The notes under the pieces were generated by a model, which saw only the letters and a program-made list of their open reading frames with translations, ran no database searches and was not told the DNA's origin. From assembly GCA_023653785.1 (NCBI GenBank), contig JAMKCH010019911.1, positions 166,460 to 230,459 on the forward strand: 64,000 bases of DNA, read 5' to 3'. Numbering within the stretch: position 1 is the stretch's first letter; every line of letters starts with the position of its first letter. Origin of the DNA: Ophioderma brevispina. Taxonomy: Eukaryota > Echinodermata > Ophiuroidea > Amphilepidida > Ophiodermatidae. Both the position numbers and the translations under genes were made by a program. Positions 25,661-36,924 of this stretch are shown in pieces.

Positions 25661-26212
25661 AACCACAGCCTCCTAATCACTGATCACCTTTCTTGAGTCT
25701 TGATTTGTTGACGGATGGTTACTAAGTGAGCAACAAGCTTCTTACTACGCCTGCTTGCGAGAGCTTCAGGCAAGGAGTGTACGCGTTCCGACGCAACCAA
25801 ACGCGTCCACATAAGTCGTTGTTGTTAAGAAATTTACTAACTACTTCAAACAACACAGATGCTGGTTGTGGTCTATGTGGGGCTCAGGGAGATTGGACGC
25901 ACGGGGGGGAGGGTGCTCATGCCTCTCCTGTTCGGCATTGTGTCGGCGACCGGCCTGAGAATGCGGAAGCCTGTCGTCGTGTTGTCTGGAAAAAAAACAT
26001 TTTGGATTGGCACCCGTTTACAGGAGCAGATGTCAAACGGAGACTCAAAGGGCCTTAGATGGGCTCGCCCCTTATTGTGAGGAGATCCATCAGCGACCAA
26101 AGTCCATCCGGGGAACAGGTGAGGTGTATGCTTTCTGTCTGCGGGGCCGAACCAGGGCGTCCCTTGAGTGACTGGTCTGGAGCGCCCCTGGAGCACTGGT
26201 AGTATGTTACGT
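25661..26212. other. GC- and CpG-richer block, unrecognised
   Basis: Composition changes sharply from AT-rich flanks at about 25720. Both strands have open frames over 25726-26394, but none resembles a protein I know. It ends where the 119-bp tandem array begins, so block and array may be one repetitive element. Confidence 0.4.
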
Positions 26213-26695
26213 AGGCAGTATAGTTCATCCGCGTCAAGCGATAATGAGATAACGGAGATCTCTCCGAAGGCACTCAAACATACTAAAAACCGAGAGCTTC
26301 CGGGGCTCCAGTCACCTTTACCACCCGCCAGGGGCAGTATAGGTTTCATCTGCTTCAAAGATAACTGAGTATTATGGGATCTCTCCGAAGGCACTCAAAC
26401 ATGCTATTAACTCAAGAGCTTCCACGGGCTCCGAACCCTGACCCCGTCAGGGGCAGTATCGTTATCTGCTTCATGATTGTGAGATAACGAGAGCTCTCCG
26501 GATGAGCTGAAACCATGCTAAAACCCAAGAGCTTCTGGGGGCTCCGCTCCTGGACCCCTGCAACGTTCAGCATAGTTCATCTGGCTAAAGATAAAGGACA
26601 TAAACCCCTCTCCGAAAGCCACTTTGAACATGTTAAATCAAGAGCTTCCGGGGTGTCTGCCCCTTGGTTGAACCCCCACAAGGGGCTTCCCCATT
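26213..26695. repeat. Tandem array, about four units of 119 bp
   Basis: Units begin near 26213, 26333, 26451 and 26568. Each holds GGCAGTATAGTTCATCTGCT-like, GAGATAACGGAGATCTCTCC-like, GAAGGCACTCAAACATGCTA-like and CAAGAGCTTCCGGGGGCTCC-like words, in that order. The last unit is the most diverged. Frames on both strands through the array are artefacts. GC-rich minisatellites of this type are often internal to transposons or satellites. Confidence 0.85.
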
Positions 26696-28319
26696 ACCCT
26701 GTATGCCGCATTGCCTGAGATCGACGGCGCCATGCTGCCCTATGGGAGGGGTCAGGACCAGAAGTGACCGTCGTGGATGCCTTCCTGCCGGCTTGTCGCG
26801 GGGTGTCATCGGCCAGCTCCAGCGGAACAACTTATACGTGCAGCAGCGTAGCATGCATGATGAGCATAGCTGCCAAGTGCCAAGTATCTGGTATGCACAG
26901 CTGTTTGAAAGTACATTATTATGACAAAACTAGAATTAAAACAAAAATTAGTCGGCGAAACATTTTGAACAACTGATTTGTAATAAATATTTAGTCCACT
27001 GACTACATTCGTGTAATTTTATGAAATTTCATTGCGGGCAAATACGCTTTTTTCTTAAAAATATAGTTTTCCAGTCTTTTACTATGCGCGAGGAATGGGT
27101 AATAGTGGGCGCTATAACATACAAATCATAACTTTTGCAGGCCTATATGGCAAGATTCCACCAGTGGATTTGTCTATTTTTTGCGAAGAGATTATTAGCT
27201 CTGCATGTCCCTACTTATACCAGTTGTCAAAATTGTGTCGCCACTGCATAAAATGTTCTAAAAATGAAAAGAGACACGTTTGTATGGGGTCAAACACTTT
27301 AGAGCCGCCTTGTGTTTGGACGGAGGCCGGCAGCTGACCACCTTAGGTCCGGGGTAGGGTATAGTTCTTAGGCAAGTCCGGTCCTGTGAATAGTCTCTAG
27401 GAGTTTGGGGGTTGCTTGTGGAAAGAAAGACTTGCATTGTTCAACCAACGTGGCATTATTGGTAGTGAGAATGGTGAGAGTCCCCCTTCCGCATGGGGGC
27501 TGGCTTCCGTGGGCGGAGTGGCGGTCTCTGTCTCAGAGGATTGAGATCCAGGATCGGCCGATCAAAGGTTTCCCTGCAGAGTGAGTCTACTGGAAAGCAG
27601 ATCAGTAAATGGGAGCATCTTTTGGTCTGCCCATGTGGGTGCAACAATTTGTACAGACAGGACATTGAGAATTCAGGAAGCAGCCAGACATTGTACCAAC
27701 CTTGGCTAGATCACATTTGAGAACCACTGTGTTGGATACGATAGAAGAATTTCAATTTTAATCATTGGTATTGTTCAATTGCCGATCTTTTAAGCTATGC
27801 TGTTTCCTTGGTATACGAACTTAAATACAGCTCCTTTGATTCAGAAAATGATCTTCACTTTCCTCCCCCTCTTCTTGAGTCATGTTTTAATTGTCTTCTT
27901 CTGTATCAGATTATTCTTACTCTTACTATTATGTCAGACACTCCTTTTGGCATCAACTCTCCTGATGGCCAACTTGTATCTATAGCGCCACCACCATTTA
28001 ACTCCAACCTGATCAATTGGTGGAGGGAATTCTGGCTCTACACATCTGCCGTACCAAATCAGGGCTGTATAATTGGCTCTATGGATGTGCATCCTCAACA
28101 AATCTCTCATACGAGTTGCTCTGGCACATCAGTCGATCCGCCAATCTTAGAAGGCATCGATATTCTTGTCACGTTTGACTTAACCCTCGTCTACATGAGC
28201 CATTTTTGAACAAACTCCCGACCCCCCTCCCCGTGGAGTTTCGTTACTGAACATCCGAATCCTGTAAATTTGGTACCACAGGTAGCTTAGAGTTTCTTTT
28301 TCCCATTGGTATCAAAATA
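26696..28319. other. Mixed sequence, no gene recognised
   Basis: 26700-26870 remains GC-rich and may be the tail of the tandem-repeat element. Frames at 27095-27337, 27493-27720 and 27797-28209 were examined. The last (133 codons) has protein-like composition in its second half but no domain or splice context I can defend. Confidence 0.35.
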
Positions 28320-28660
28320 AGTGCAAACATCCCCATTATGACGTCACTATGACGTCATATGTTGAGGAAGTATGAAAATACATGTACTGAATATAGGGTG
28401 GGAAAATTGATATTCGAATTTTAGCGACTCTTAAAACATAGGATGCACTGAAATGCTCTCATTTTTATGTAAAATAGTCATTTTCCATCAGTAGAGCCCA
28501 AAACCGCATGAAAATTGGAACAGTTCTAAACATTTTGGCGAAAAATTGATTTTCTCCTGTGTTGTGTCTATGGAAATTGACACATTTGAACATGCGAACT
28601 TATGAACGTCATTGTGACGTAATGCTAGGCATGTTGGTACTCATTTTGGATATCAAAGGA
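28320..28660. repeat. Dispersed repeat (direct copy at 48040-48290)
   Basis: Shares with 48040-48290, in the same order, words like TAGTCATTTTCCAT, GCATGAAAAT, AAATTTCATTTT/AAAATTGATTTT, TGTGTCTGTGGAA/TGTGTCTATGGAA and GACGTCATTGTGACG. Also contains TGACGTCACTATGACGTCAT at about 28339-28358. Confidence 0.65.
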
Positions 28661-28749
28661 AAGATAGGACCATCATAGCTATCTATTGGTCCAAAAATCA
28701 AGTGCATGTGATGTTTCTGGGTTTGTTGCTAGGCATGTTGGTACTTCTC

Positions 28750-29040
28750 TCCCGAGGGGGGTGGTGATTGCATTTGGCAGCCATTTTGAAAAAACGCCTC
28801 ACGTTTTTAACCCGGGTGGGGATTTTTGCAGACAACCTGAATTCAGTTGCTTATGGTATAAGCTTCACAAAAATGGTTGTCCCAAAAAAAAAAGACACGG
28901 GGGATGGGGTGGGGGGGCGTGAAGGGCGGGGGTCATGGTAGCCCGTATAGGCAAAGTTACACACACACGCACGTGCATTTACACACCAAGACATCCACAC
29001 CCACAAACCCGTTAGAGGAACCCACACACACGCACAAGTT
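28750..29040. repeat. Inverted partner of 25170-25300, then simple sequence
   Basis: 28750-28885 is the inverted partner of the repeat at 25170-25300. It is followed by a G-rich stretch (28898-28932) and a CA-rich simple sequence (28960-29035). Frames here are artefacts. Confidence 0.7.
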
Positions 29041-29087
29041 GGACTTATTTAATGGTTCTGTGTGAGGTTGGTATTGTCAATGAAACA

Positions 29088-29932
29088 GTTCCGTAGGATT
29101 TTGGTGATAAAGTGATTTCTTGTGTTTATTCAATAGGGACCAGACAGTCAGAAAATGATGGGGTGCAATTTTCGGACTGCGGCCCCCTTCCTCAAGGGGG
29201 AATGTTACTACAAGAAAAAAATTTAAAATCGAGTCAATGTGTTTTAATGTGACATTAACATGTTCGTCTCCTTATAAGGATTAGAAAAAGTATATATTTG
29301 CCTAGGTTCCGAGTGACTTCCGACCTTTAGTTAATCAGGGTTCAAGGTCATCCTGGGGTGAAAAATTTACCCAATTGCTCAGATATTGTTTGAAAATGGT
29401 GATAAGTTGTTTGAATTGTCTCACAGGATCCAAAAAAAGTATTATTTTACCGGGTGTGACATTTGGGTTGAGCCTAAATAATAACCAAAAGTCGCATAAA
29501 GGGTTCACATGGTCTATGGGGGGTCACCAAAACTTCCTGGATGTCGCAAACGAGATATCAAAAATCAATTTTTTTAAACTCATTTTCTGTCAGTATGGAC
29601 AAGGGAATCATTTGACACCACTTTCAACAACATCGGAGCATTTACCCCCAGGGTGACTGAAACATTTAACGGGGCTATACGCTTTAACTAAAGGTTGGAA
29701 TCTAGGCAAATATATATTTTTGTAACCCTATGAGGAGACGAACGCGGTTAGTGTACATTAAAACCACAATGTTTGACTCGATTTAAATTTTTTCCTCCCT
29801 GTACAACATTCCCCGCCCTTGAAGAAGGGGGCATCAGTTCGAAAATTTGCCCCCAATCATTTTCTGACAGTCTTAATATCCTGAAACCCAAACAGCAACA
29901 AAATCAATTTAGCATGAAAATCCTACGGGAAT
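29088..29932. mobile_element. Foldback element with about 240-bp inverted arms
   Basis: Left arm 29088-29335, right arm 29690-29932. Shared words are TTCCGTAGGATTTT at the outer ends, GTCAGAAAATGAT, CCCCCTTC..CAAGGG, TTTAAATCGAGTCAA, GTTCGTCTCCT, ATATATTTGCCTAG and ACCTTTAGTTAA. The 350-base centre has an open frame (29375-29656) with no family signature. No transposase. The superfamily is not apparent. Confidence 0.85.
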
Positions 29933-30504
29933 ACACAAAAACCCACACTTTAACTAATATACAAAAATGTTCAATCAATGAGATCTGATTGCATGTGACA
30001 TTATGATTGTAAAATGATTCAACTTGGTGGTTAATAGTGTCTTCACTTTCAGTTCGAGTCAATTCTCACGTTTGTTTAACCTAAATGTACATAGTAGTAA
30101 AAATACAGAACGGTTATTGTGTCATCTAACCTTGATGCTCCCAGCAGATTTTGTACGAATGTGTTGCTGAAGTTGAATATCAATATCTACTAAAGTCACC
30201 TTTCAAATATGCCTACAGTAAGAGAGGCGAGCTGAGAAAACAGTTAGCAGTGGCTTTAGTAGGTCTAAACACGATAAAGTAGTTGTCTCTGAGTAGTTTC
30301 ACAGGTGTATGACGGGGTTGATGTAGTTGTCGTCGTCTGGCCTGGCGATGTAAAATGTTATTTGGTTCTCAAATATGTAAAACATTACAATGATATTTTG
30401 TAAGTTAGCGTATAATGAGTATTATAGGTGTTGGTGTCAATTTTTCTTTCAGGTATAGAGGTCAATATTTTCAATAATAACTCATTGTACTTCTAATACT
30501 TTGA

Positions 30505-30800
30505 ATACACAATGTGAGGGTCCCACCAAGGATCTATATTGAGGCCATTATGTTTATCATCTATATCAACGATATCAAGAATTCCTCATCACTACTTAAT
30601 TTAATTCGATTTGCGATGATACCACAATATTTATTCCCACAAGATCTTGCGTACAATTGACATTTGTTAAATTATTTAGTCTGGTTATTTATGTATCAGT
30701 ACGTTTCTGAAAACCTCCCATGGAATATTTAACAACTATTTTGTATAATGAAGTATTCATAGCCCACCAAATCCAGAAATGCATTCGATTTTTTATTCTA
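30505..30800 (+). pseudogene. LINE reverse-transcriptase scrap
   Basis: Plus strand reads VRVPPRIYIEAIMFIIYINDIKNSS at about 30515-30590, a decayed form of the RT palm GVPQGSILGPLLFIIYINDI motif. It continues with LNLIRFAMIPQYLFP, a decayed catalytic FADD block. A possible KIQKCIRF block follows at about 30770. Several key residues are lost, including both catalytic aspartates, so it is dead. Confidence 0.65.
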
Positions 30801-31216
30801 GGACAGAAGTGATTTTGCATCCAGAGGTATTCGGTCAAAGGATCCTACTTTATGAGAATAAGTTTCTTCTGAATATAAAAACAGCAAAAAACACTTACTC
30901 AAGGACACTTGTCCTCGAAACCTATAGCTAACTTGCTAGATTCATCATAATTTTGCCATTGCAAATAATATTGAATACAAGTATTGTTGGTTTGACAGTA
31001 TATTTAAATATTTATGTTTTAGGCTAGGGGACGTCCACTCTGGCCTTTATGACCTTTTTGACGCCTCCTCCATAATATCGTTATAATGTATTGTTGATAT
31101 AATTAGTATGTAAATGTATTATGCTTTTTGATACTATGGACATAAAGTTCAATTCAAATTCCAGTAGTCCTTTGCAAGTGTTATACCATATTATATTACT
31201 CATACATATCAAGGGC
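30801..31216. other. AT-rich intergenic sequence
   Basis: No supported feature. May contain the tail of the RT scrap. Confidence 0.35.
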
Positions 31217-31470
31217 AGTTCATGGGTTATTACCGTTTCATCGATTACCACACCTTCCGTGTGATAGATTGTGCTATCAGGCACTGTGACGAAAATAACG
31301 CATGCACCAGCCTCGGACTCGCCGATTTGTGTATCGAATCCGACGGCGAATATTATCGCCCCTACGCCGTGGGCGGCGCAATCACCATCCGCCATGACTC
31401 GGGGGGGGCTTTTTGCATTTATGTTATTACACAGCGTGTCCGTTGTACGTGTTACCACAAAGAAGCGCTA
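31217..31470. other. CpG-rich segment open in three frames
   Basis: About 250 bases of high CpG content in an AT-rich setting, open on the minus strand (31458-31081) and in two plus-strand frames (31222-31488 and 31271-31471). The minus frame reads PPRVMADGDCAAHGVGAIIF then FDTQIGESEAGACVIFVTVP, protein-like in composition. I cannot name a family. It may be an exon of an unknown gene, a transposon fragment or a CpG-rich repeat. No convincing splice pair was identified. Confidence 0.3.
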
Positions 31471-32474
31471 ATTTTGATTCAGTTCTGACGGCAAACCAAC
31501 CAACACTATTTCACTGTTACCCATTTGTAATATCATCATGGCGGATAGAAACAAATGTAAATAGCGATTTAAAAAGTACAAACATGGAAACGAACTGCGT
31601 CGAATTCATTCGCTAATGACACAAATGAAACAATAATCGTATCCATTCAGTCTAGAATACCATTATGTAACTCGCCGGTATCATTTTCACGTGTTACTGA
31701 TAGTCCAGGCCTAGCACATTCCATGCACAAAAAGAGACTAATTTTGTTCAGATCTCCGAAATCGATCACATGGGCACGGAAGTGTCCTTTCTAAACACCA
31801 ACAACCCGCATCGGAAGATTGTCACGTTTGTCAGCAAATTACGATCGGTCTTTGCGGAAAATATTCAAGTTTTACGTACAGGAATATATCAACATTCTAT
31901 TGTTCTTCTCATTTTGTCTGGATGTTGAATTTTACGAAAAATTATTTTTCTCACGCGGCTGTTATTACCCAATTTTGAAAACGTATTATAACCATAAAGC
32001 GTTATTTCTCAGTCACGCAAAGTGGGCAAGATAAACCTTCATTTTACAAACACAACAGTAAGACACTTGCCCTTGGAATTCCCAGTTTAGGCCAGTCCTG
32101 ATCAGCCTTCCATTAAATGATTAAATCAATGAAAACGGTGAAATTGTTAACAATTGCAAAAAAAGGTAGGTTGTAAATTCTATTTCTGATTATGGGCTTA
32201 TTATTTCGTTCGTTAAGCAATATGCGGCGGTGTGTACTGTGGTTTGGGGCCGGATGCCCCCAGTAATGGCGGGCGACGTAGGGGTTGTCTTTCGAGGATT
32301 ACCCGTCGGATTCGTTTTGTATAGGTTTAAAATAACCACTGTTTCAGTTGTAACGGAAAAACTCAAAGTAGGGACGATGAAATGTGAATTTAACATTTTT
32401 TTTAGGGATAGAAATTTATGTATAGTGATAAAAATATATATCACTAATATTAGTGATATTAAAAAGATAAAAAA
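31471..32474. other. Intergenic sequence
   Basis: No gene recognised. An 18-base perfect palindrome ATCACTAATATTAGTGAT lies at about 32439-32456, next to the SINE. Frames at 32190-32766 overlap the SINE and are artefacts. Confidence 0.4.
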
Positions 32475-32940
32475 GTGGAGAGAGTGTGGCCTATGGCGCA
32501 AATTTACCAAAAAATCCCGGATTCGAATCCGGTGGGGTCACTTGTGGGACTTTATTCGGGTGCTCACTTCTGAATTTAATCTGTATACGAGCTATCGATT
32601 AAATACAGAATACCGCTATCTCCATGGTTCACTTGGAATTGGGAAAATGATTCATGAAAGCATACAGTCATCGGAGGGGACGTTAAACTGTCTGGTCCCG
32701 TGTACAGAGAGTCACAACTGTACAGGTACATCGCAGTCAGTGTATCGAATAAGAGTAGGGGTGTAAACCCCGACTGTTCCCAATTCCGCCCAGTCTCAAA
32801 AATTGGGCCATGTAAGGAGCGTCCGTAACATGAATACACGCGGCCCAGGTTCAGCATCAGCTGAATAAATCTTGGACCCCACCAAGCCATTACCAATTAC
32901 TTGTGGACCGCTTAAGAAGAAGAATTGATAATAAATAAAA
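32475..32940 (+). mobile_element. tRNA-derived SINE, copy 2 with damaged box A
   Basis: Same family as 15431-15869, collinear to the 3' end (CACCAAGCCATTACC then GGACCGCTTAAGAAGAAGAA). The tRNA-like head has lost about 20 bases: GTGGCCTA is joined to TGGCGCAAATTT, deleting GCGATTAGAGTGCTTGCCTC-like sequence, so box A is incomplete. Box B is intact (GGATTCGAATCC). The body has CGGAGGGGACGTTAAACTGT and GGTCCCGTGTA, the conserved SINE core-like motif. The open frames over it on both strands are not genes. Confidence 0.85.
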
Positions 32941-33394
32941 CAAAAATAATGCCTTAAAGGCTGACTCAGAGATTTCCCGATGAGGACGCACTATATTTTC
33001 AAACAAATCGTATTTTTTGGCATTCTAACGTTTGTCCGTATACTAATCATGTGTGAAATAGCTAAGCTCCAATCGAAGTCCTTCAGATAGAAAATTACAA
33101 ACTTTTATGTTCAAATTTCCGGAACCGGAATTTTTCTTATACACGGTATCCTATGGTACTGTGTATACTGTGCATAAAGGTGTAATGCTAGGAGGAAAAC
33201 GAAAACTCCGATCATCGCTAACTGGAATTAAGCAAATTTTAGGTGGCTATCTTTAGTCGAGAAAACTATTTTTAATAATACACAAAAAATATTTATATAT
33301 AATTTCAAAACTCTGACTGTAAACGGTGTAGAAACCAGTGGCGTAACCAGCGGGGGGGGGGCAGTGGGCAGACTACCCCCCCGGACAACTAAAT
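32941..33394. other. Intergenic sequence with G/C homopolymers
   Basis: No gene. At 33338-33395 the phrase CAGTGGCGTAACCAGCGGGG followed by a poly-G run and CTACCCCCCC resembles the start of MITEs like the one at 54587-55014, but I could not find its other end. Confidence 0.4.
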
Positions 33395-33597
33395 GGGGAC
33401 GGAGAAGTTAAAATGGGGACGAAAAGAGGGGAGAAGAGGGAAGAAGAGGGAGAAAGAGAAGGAAAAGGGCTGAGGAGAGGTGAACAGAGAATAAAAGGGG
33501 AAGGAAAGGGGAAAAGAGATAAGAAAGGGGGAACTAGAAGGGAAAGAGATAAGAAAAGGGGAAGGAGAAGAATAAGGAAGGGAAGGGAGAAAAATCG
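33395..33597. repeat. Polypurine tract, about 190 bases
   Basis: Nearly uninterrupted A/G on the plus strand (GGGGAGAAGAGGGAAGAAGA-like), with only a handful of pyrimidines. Open frames on both strands here are Arg/Glu/Lys-rich or Ser/Phe-rich reads of the tract. A second, shorter purine-rich stretch lies at 33970-34035. Confidence 0.9.
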
Positions 33598-35489
33598 TGT
33601 GTTGTGTTGGGGTGCTCAACCGTCTAAAAAAAATATGGGTCTTACCCGGCGAGAGCGAAGCGAGCCGGCAAAACAATGGCGGAAACGTCTGGAGTCTTGC
33701 CCCTCCGGAGGCTCAGGTCTTGTTTACGCGCCTGCGTGTGAAGGTAAAATATCATCACTCAGTGGAAAAAATGTATGTCCATTCACTCGCGTCACCGACT
33801 CGTGGAATGGAAGATACATCTTCACTTCGTGATGAATATTTCAACCTCACACCATGTCGTTAATACTTGTATACTATTATGCGTGGTAGTAGTATGATGA
33901 GTGTCCTACCATAACAAGAATCCTACGAGCACCAACAGGGCTACTTGAAATTCCGGGTATTGCTGGTATCCTAGAAAACTAGAAGAAAGGAGAGGGGCGT
34001 GAAGAGGGAGGTGGCGAGGGAGAAGAGAGAGAGAGTAAGCTCAAAATGTATACGATTGCGTGTTCTACCTGCGCGAACTGGCGTCGTTTAGCAGCTCAAA
34101 CTAACATTACCGACGGCAAGCATAACGCGGAAGCCAAACAAATCTTCCGAGCCCCTTAGGAGGAAGGTGTTGGCCGGTCCTGAACCTAGATAATCAGTAA
34201 CAGTGCCAACCTTATTTCACTCAAACCTTAACCTAATATTTAATTAACTTCATATATTGATTAGTTTTGCATTAACGCTATTGACCTAATTAAAAGGGGA
34301 GTAGCTCACTAATGCAGATAAGTCAATAAGTAATCGGGCGTGGAAAGTTCACGTGAGAGCCTTTTACTGCGTACGGATCATGATCATTCATGTTGAATAT
34401 TGCCAATTCATAAAGTTTGTAAAACATGGTAAAATTAGTAAAAGAAATAAACTAAAACAAAACAAAAACACTTCACTCGCGCGAAGGCATTGTTTCGCCA
34501 CACACCGTGAATCCACAAAGACGTGAAATAAGAGTTCATCATGTTTATAATTTTCATCAAAGCTACTATTTCTCACATTTAATCATGTAATCAACTTTAT
34601 TAATACATAGTCTAACATTTTACGGCATATTAATCGCCCTTTTCCCACTGTTTAAACATATCTGTAACGTTCACTGTGTGTCGATTATGCCTCGGTGTTG
34701 TATGAGAAGTAGCATAATTTTTTATGCAGAAAATTGCGTCAAAATAAGTAAAACAACATACCATTTCCTTAACTCTGTCAATGCTATACATCCATAAGTG
34801 TTTAGTAGTCCATATCACTGGTTGCTTACCTGCTGATTCAAATGTATTAAACATCAAAACTCAAATTGTTGCGGGTCTTCTACACCCCTTTACCCCGTGA
34901 CGCACTGCATTACTGGCGTGCGATGCAATCGAACTGCCTTTCTAATTAACCAACGAAGTCAGGATTCTCGACAGCATGTCATATATTGATGTGGGGATGG
35001 AAGGTGTTAATCGTGTGAACCAAGCATTTGGTAGACATATGATGGATAAGACCTAAACGTAATTCGAAGAATCGCCTGTGGATTTTTTTAATCTAACGAA
35101 TTGATAAGGAAGTTATCAGGTTCGAATAGCAATAGAGGCAACATCACTTGTACTTTAATAAAGCAATTGTCATTGGATTGTATACCTTAGCTGATGGCTT
35201 TCCAATCGCTTCGATTATAGAAGGAGCAGTCTTAAGAATAAGGACAACCTTAGGTAGGCACAACGATTGCTGATATAGACGTAGACTTTTCACATAAATC
35301 GAGGTATTGCTCAAGTGATTATCGCAGAATTTTTCATTGACATAGCAATTAAAATGAACCACATTCTCCATCGCACGAGGCATTAAGTTCACAATCACAT
35401 ATTTCTTTTCCAAAATTTAAGATGCCTATTATGTCTCTCAATTTCTAGGTTGCGTCACCCCCATCATATAATATACAATTTTTATTTAA
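33598..35489. other. Intergenic or intronic sequence with orphan frames
   Basis: Minus-strand frames at 34388-34576, 34630-34857 and 35144-35413 were examined. The last is an 89-codon ATG-to-stop frame (LCLPKVVLILKTAPSIIEAI) with mixed composition, but it matches no family I know. At 34825 the minus strand has a possible donor, GTTAAGGAAATG|GTATGT. None is strong enough to call as a gene. Confidence 0.3.
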
Positions 35490-35753
35490 AGGTGCAACGA
35501 GATATTTCACATATATCAGGCCGCTAAAAATTTGAGAATCATTTCTTTGTTACCCAAATTGTGGAATTTCGAATTCACTATCGGAGCAAATACTAATTTC
35601 AGCCTGTTTTATAATGAAATTAAGCAAATCAAAATCGCCTTTTGCTTCACTTTCAGGGTATTTCTCTAGCCAAATACAAGGTAAGAAATCTAGGGTCTTA
35701 TCTATATGAAATGACACAATTATATGGATGACCCAAAATATCTCGTTGCACCT
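35490..35753. mobile_element. MITE with TTTAA target duplication
   Basis: Ends are AGGTGCAACGAGATATTTC on the left and AGGTGCAACGAGATATTTTG (reverse complement) on the right, flanked on both sides by TTTAA (35485-35489 and 35754-35758). 264 bases, no coding capacity. The target duplication and the AGGT end are shared with the element at 42454-42769, suggesting mobilisation by a related transposase. Confidence 0.85.
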
Positions 35754-36924
35754 TTTAATAAAACTGACAGGTTTGGACTATGACGTCATAAATGTCGGGA
35801 TCTCGACATTGATATAGCATCGTCCATGTTCAAAAACTACCGTATTGTATAAAACATTTAGAAATCAACTTTGACCAAAATTGAGGTCGGTGTTTGTTTG
35901 CATCGTGAAGAATATGACTGATAGTTGCTTCAACAATAAAGGTACACACAGCTGTTTAGGCTTTTCTTTGAAAACACGTTCATTAATGTCGAAATGTTAG
36001 CAAATCATGTCATCGGGGTGTTGTAAAAGAAATGTGTAAAATATCCGAAATATATATTCAAATCGTTGGTTCAAAAATGTGTGCTCTCTAAACGTATTCA
36101 AAATACATATAAACTCACCATAGTCACAAATAACGCATACAAACTAACATACGGTATACTAATACACAGAAACACAATCAAATGCGGTATAATTATAAAA
36201 TAAAAATGAATATAATGAGAATCACGACTTTACTGTACCTTACGTCCTTACCTGCTACGTAAGGTATAACTGCACTCATATTTGATGGAAACTAAATTAG
36301 AATTGTAGCCGTCTTGTTCAGATGATACTGTTCATCGGATGTCTTAGTGATATGCTTTCCCTGTAAAACTAAAATCGCTTCTTCTAAAAGGTTAGTGCAA
36401 ATTCTGAAACCCGTGTCGTGGTTAAATTGCTCGCTGATCACAAAGATAACCAAAAATCGGAGAGCTGAGCTAATGACAGGACAAGACAACAAACACACAC
36501 ATCTAAGGTAAGACAATATGACAACGACTCAAGAGGGCTTTCTGCATGCATCGTGCTTCTACATCCAAATTGTTCTGAATCTTTCTACATCTTCAAAATT
36601 GATATTACGCATTGCGTAACTTAATGTACATTCAGTTTTCGTTGTAAAGTTCGTCCTGTTACCAAGGTCAAATTCAGCATGTCCGGCCGGATACCGGAAT
36701 CAATTTGGATATGAAGGTGGCATATAGAATGCTCCAGTGATGGACAGTTGTGATACATACATGTTGGACAATTGGTAACACACAGTGTTTAACAGTTGGT
36801 AAAGTTTAAAATTCATTCAAAATCTTACAGTATTTCCTGGGAAAGTACATTAGAACACCTAATCTCAATCAATACGCCCTACATTTGTATTCCAAATGTG
36901 TGCACCCTATAGTTTACCACTCAC
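35754..36924. other. Possible intron of the lectin gene, no exon found
   Basis: A frame at 36292-36516 on the minus strand (FRICTNLLEEAILVLQGKHI) has a vague resemblance to a CTLD N-half, but no splice-compatible phase; it is not called. The rest shows nothing. Confidence 0.35.

Noticed and set aside
26213..26695. CRISPR-like repeat array
   Set aside because: Units are directly adjacent with no unique spacers, about 119 bases long, in a eukaryotic context: a minisatellite.
27808..28209. 133-codon plus-strand frame
   Set aside because: First half is low in complexity and overlaps another frame; no domain or splice evidence.
33389..33832. Arg/Glu/Lys-rich and Ser/Phe-rich frames on both strands
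   Set aside because: Translation of a polypurine tract.
35144..35413. 89-codon ATG-to-stop minus-strand frame as a small gene
   Set aside because: Composition is acceptable but no homologue, splice or promoter support could be seen; mentioned in the region note only.
36292..36516. Minus-strand frame with FRICTNLLEEAILVL considered as a CTLD N-half exon
   Set aside because: Only a loose resemblance to CTLD helix 1, no N-terminal Cys pair, a stop before any phase-2 donor and no matching acceptor phase.
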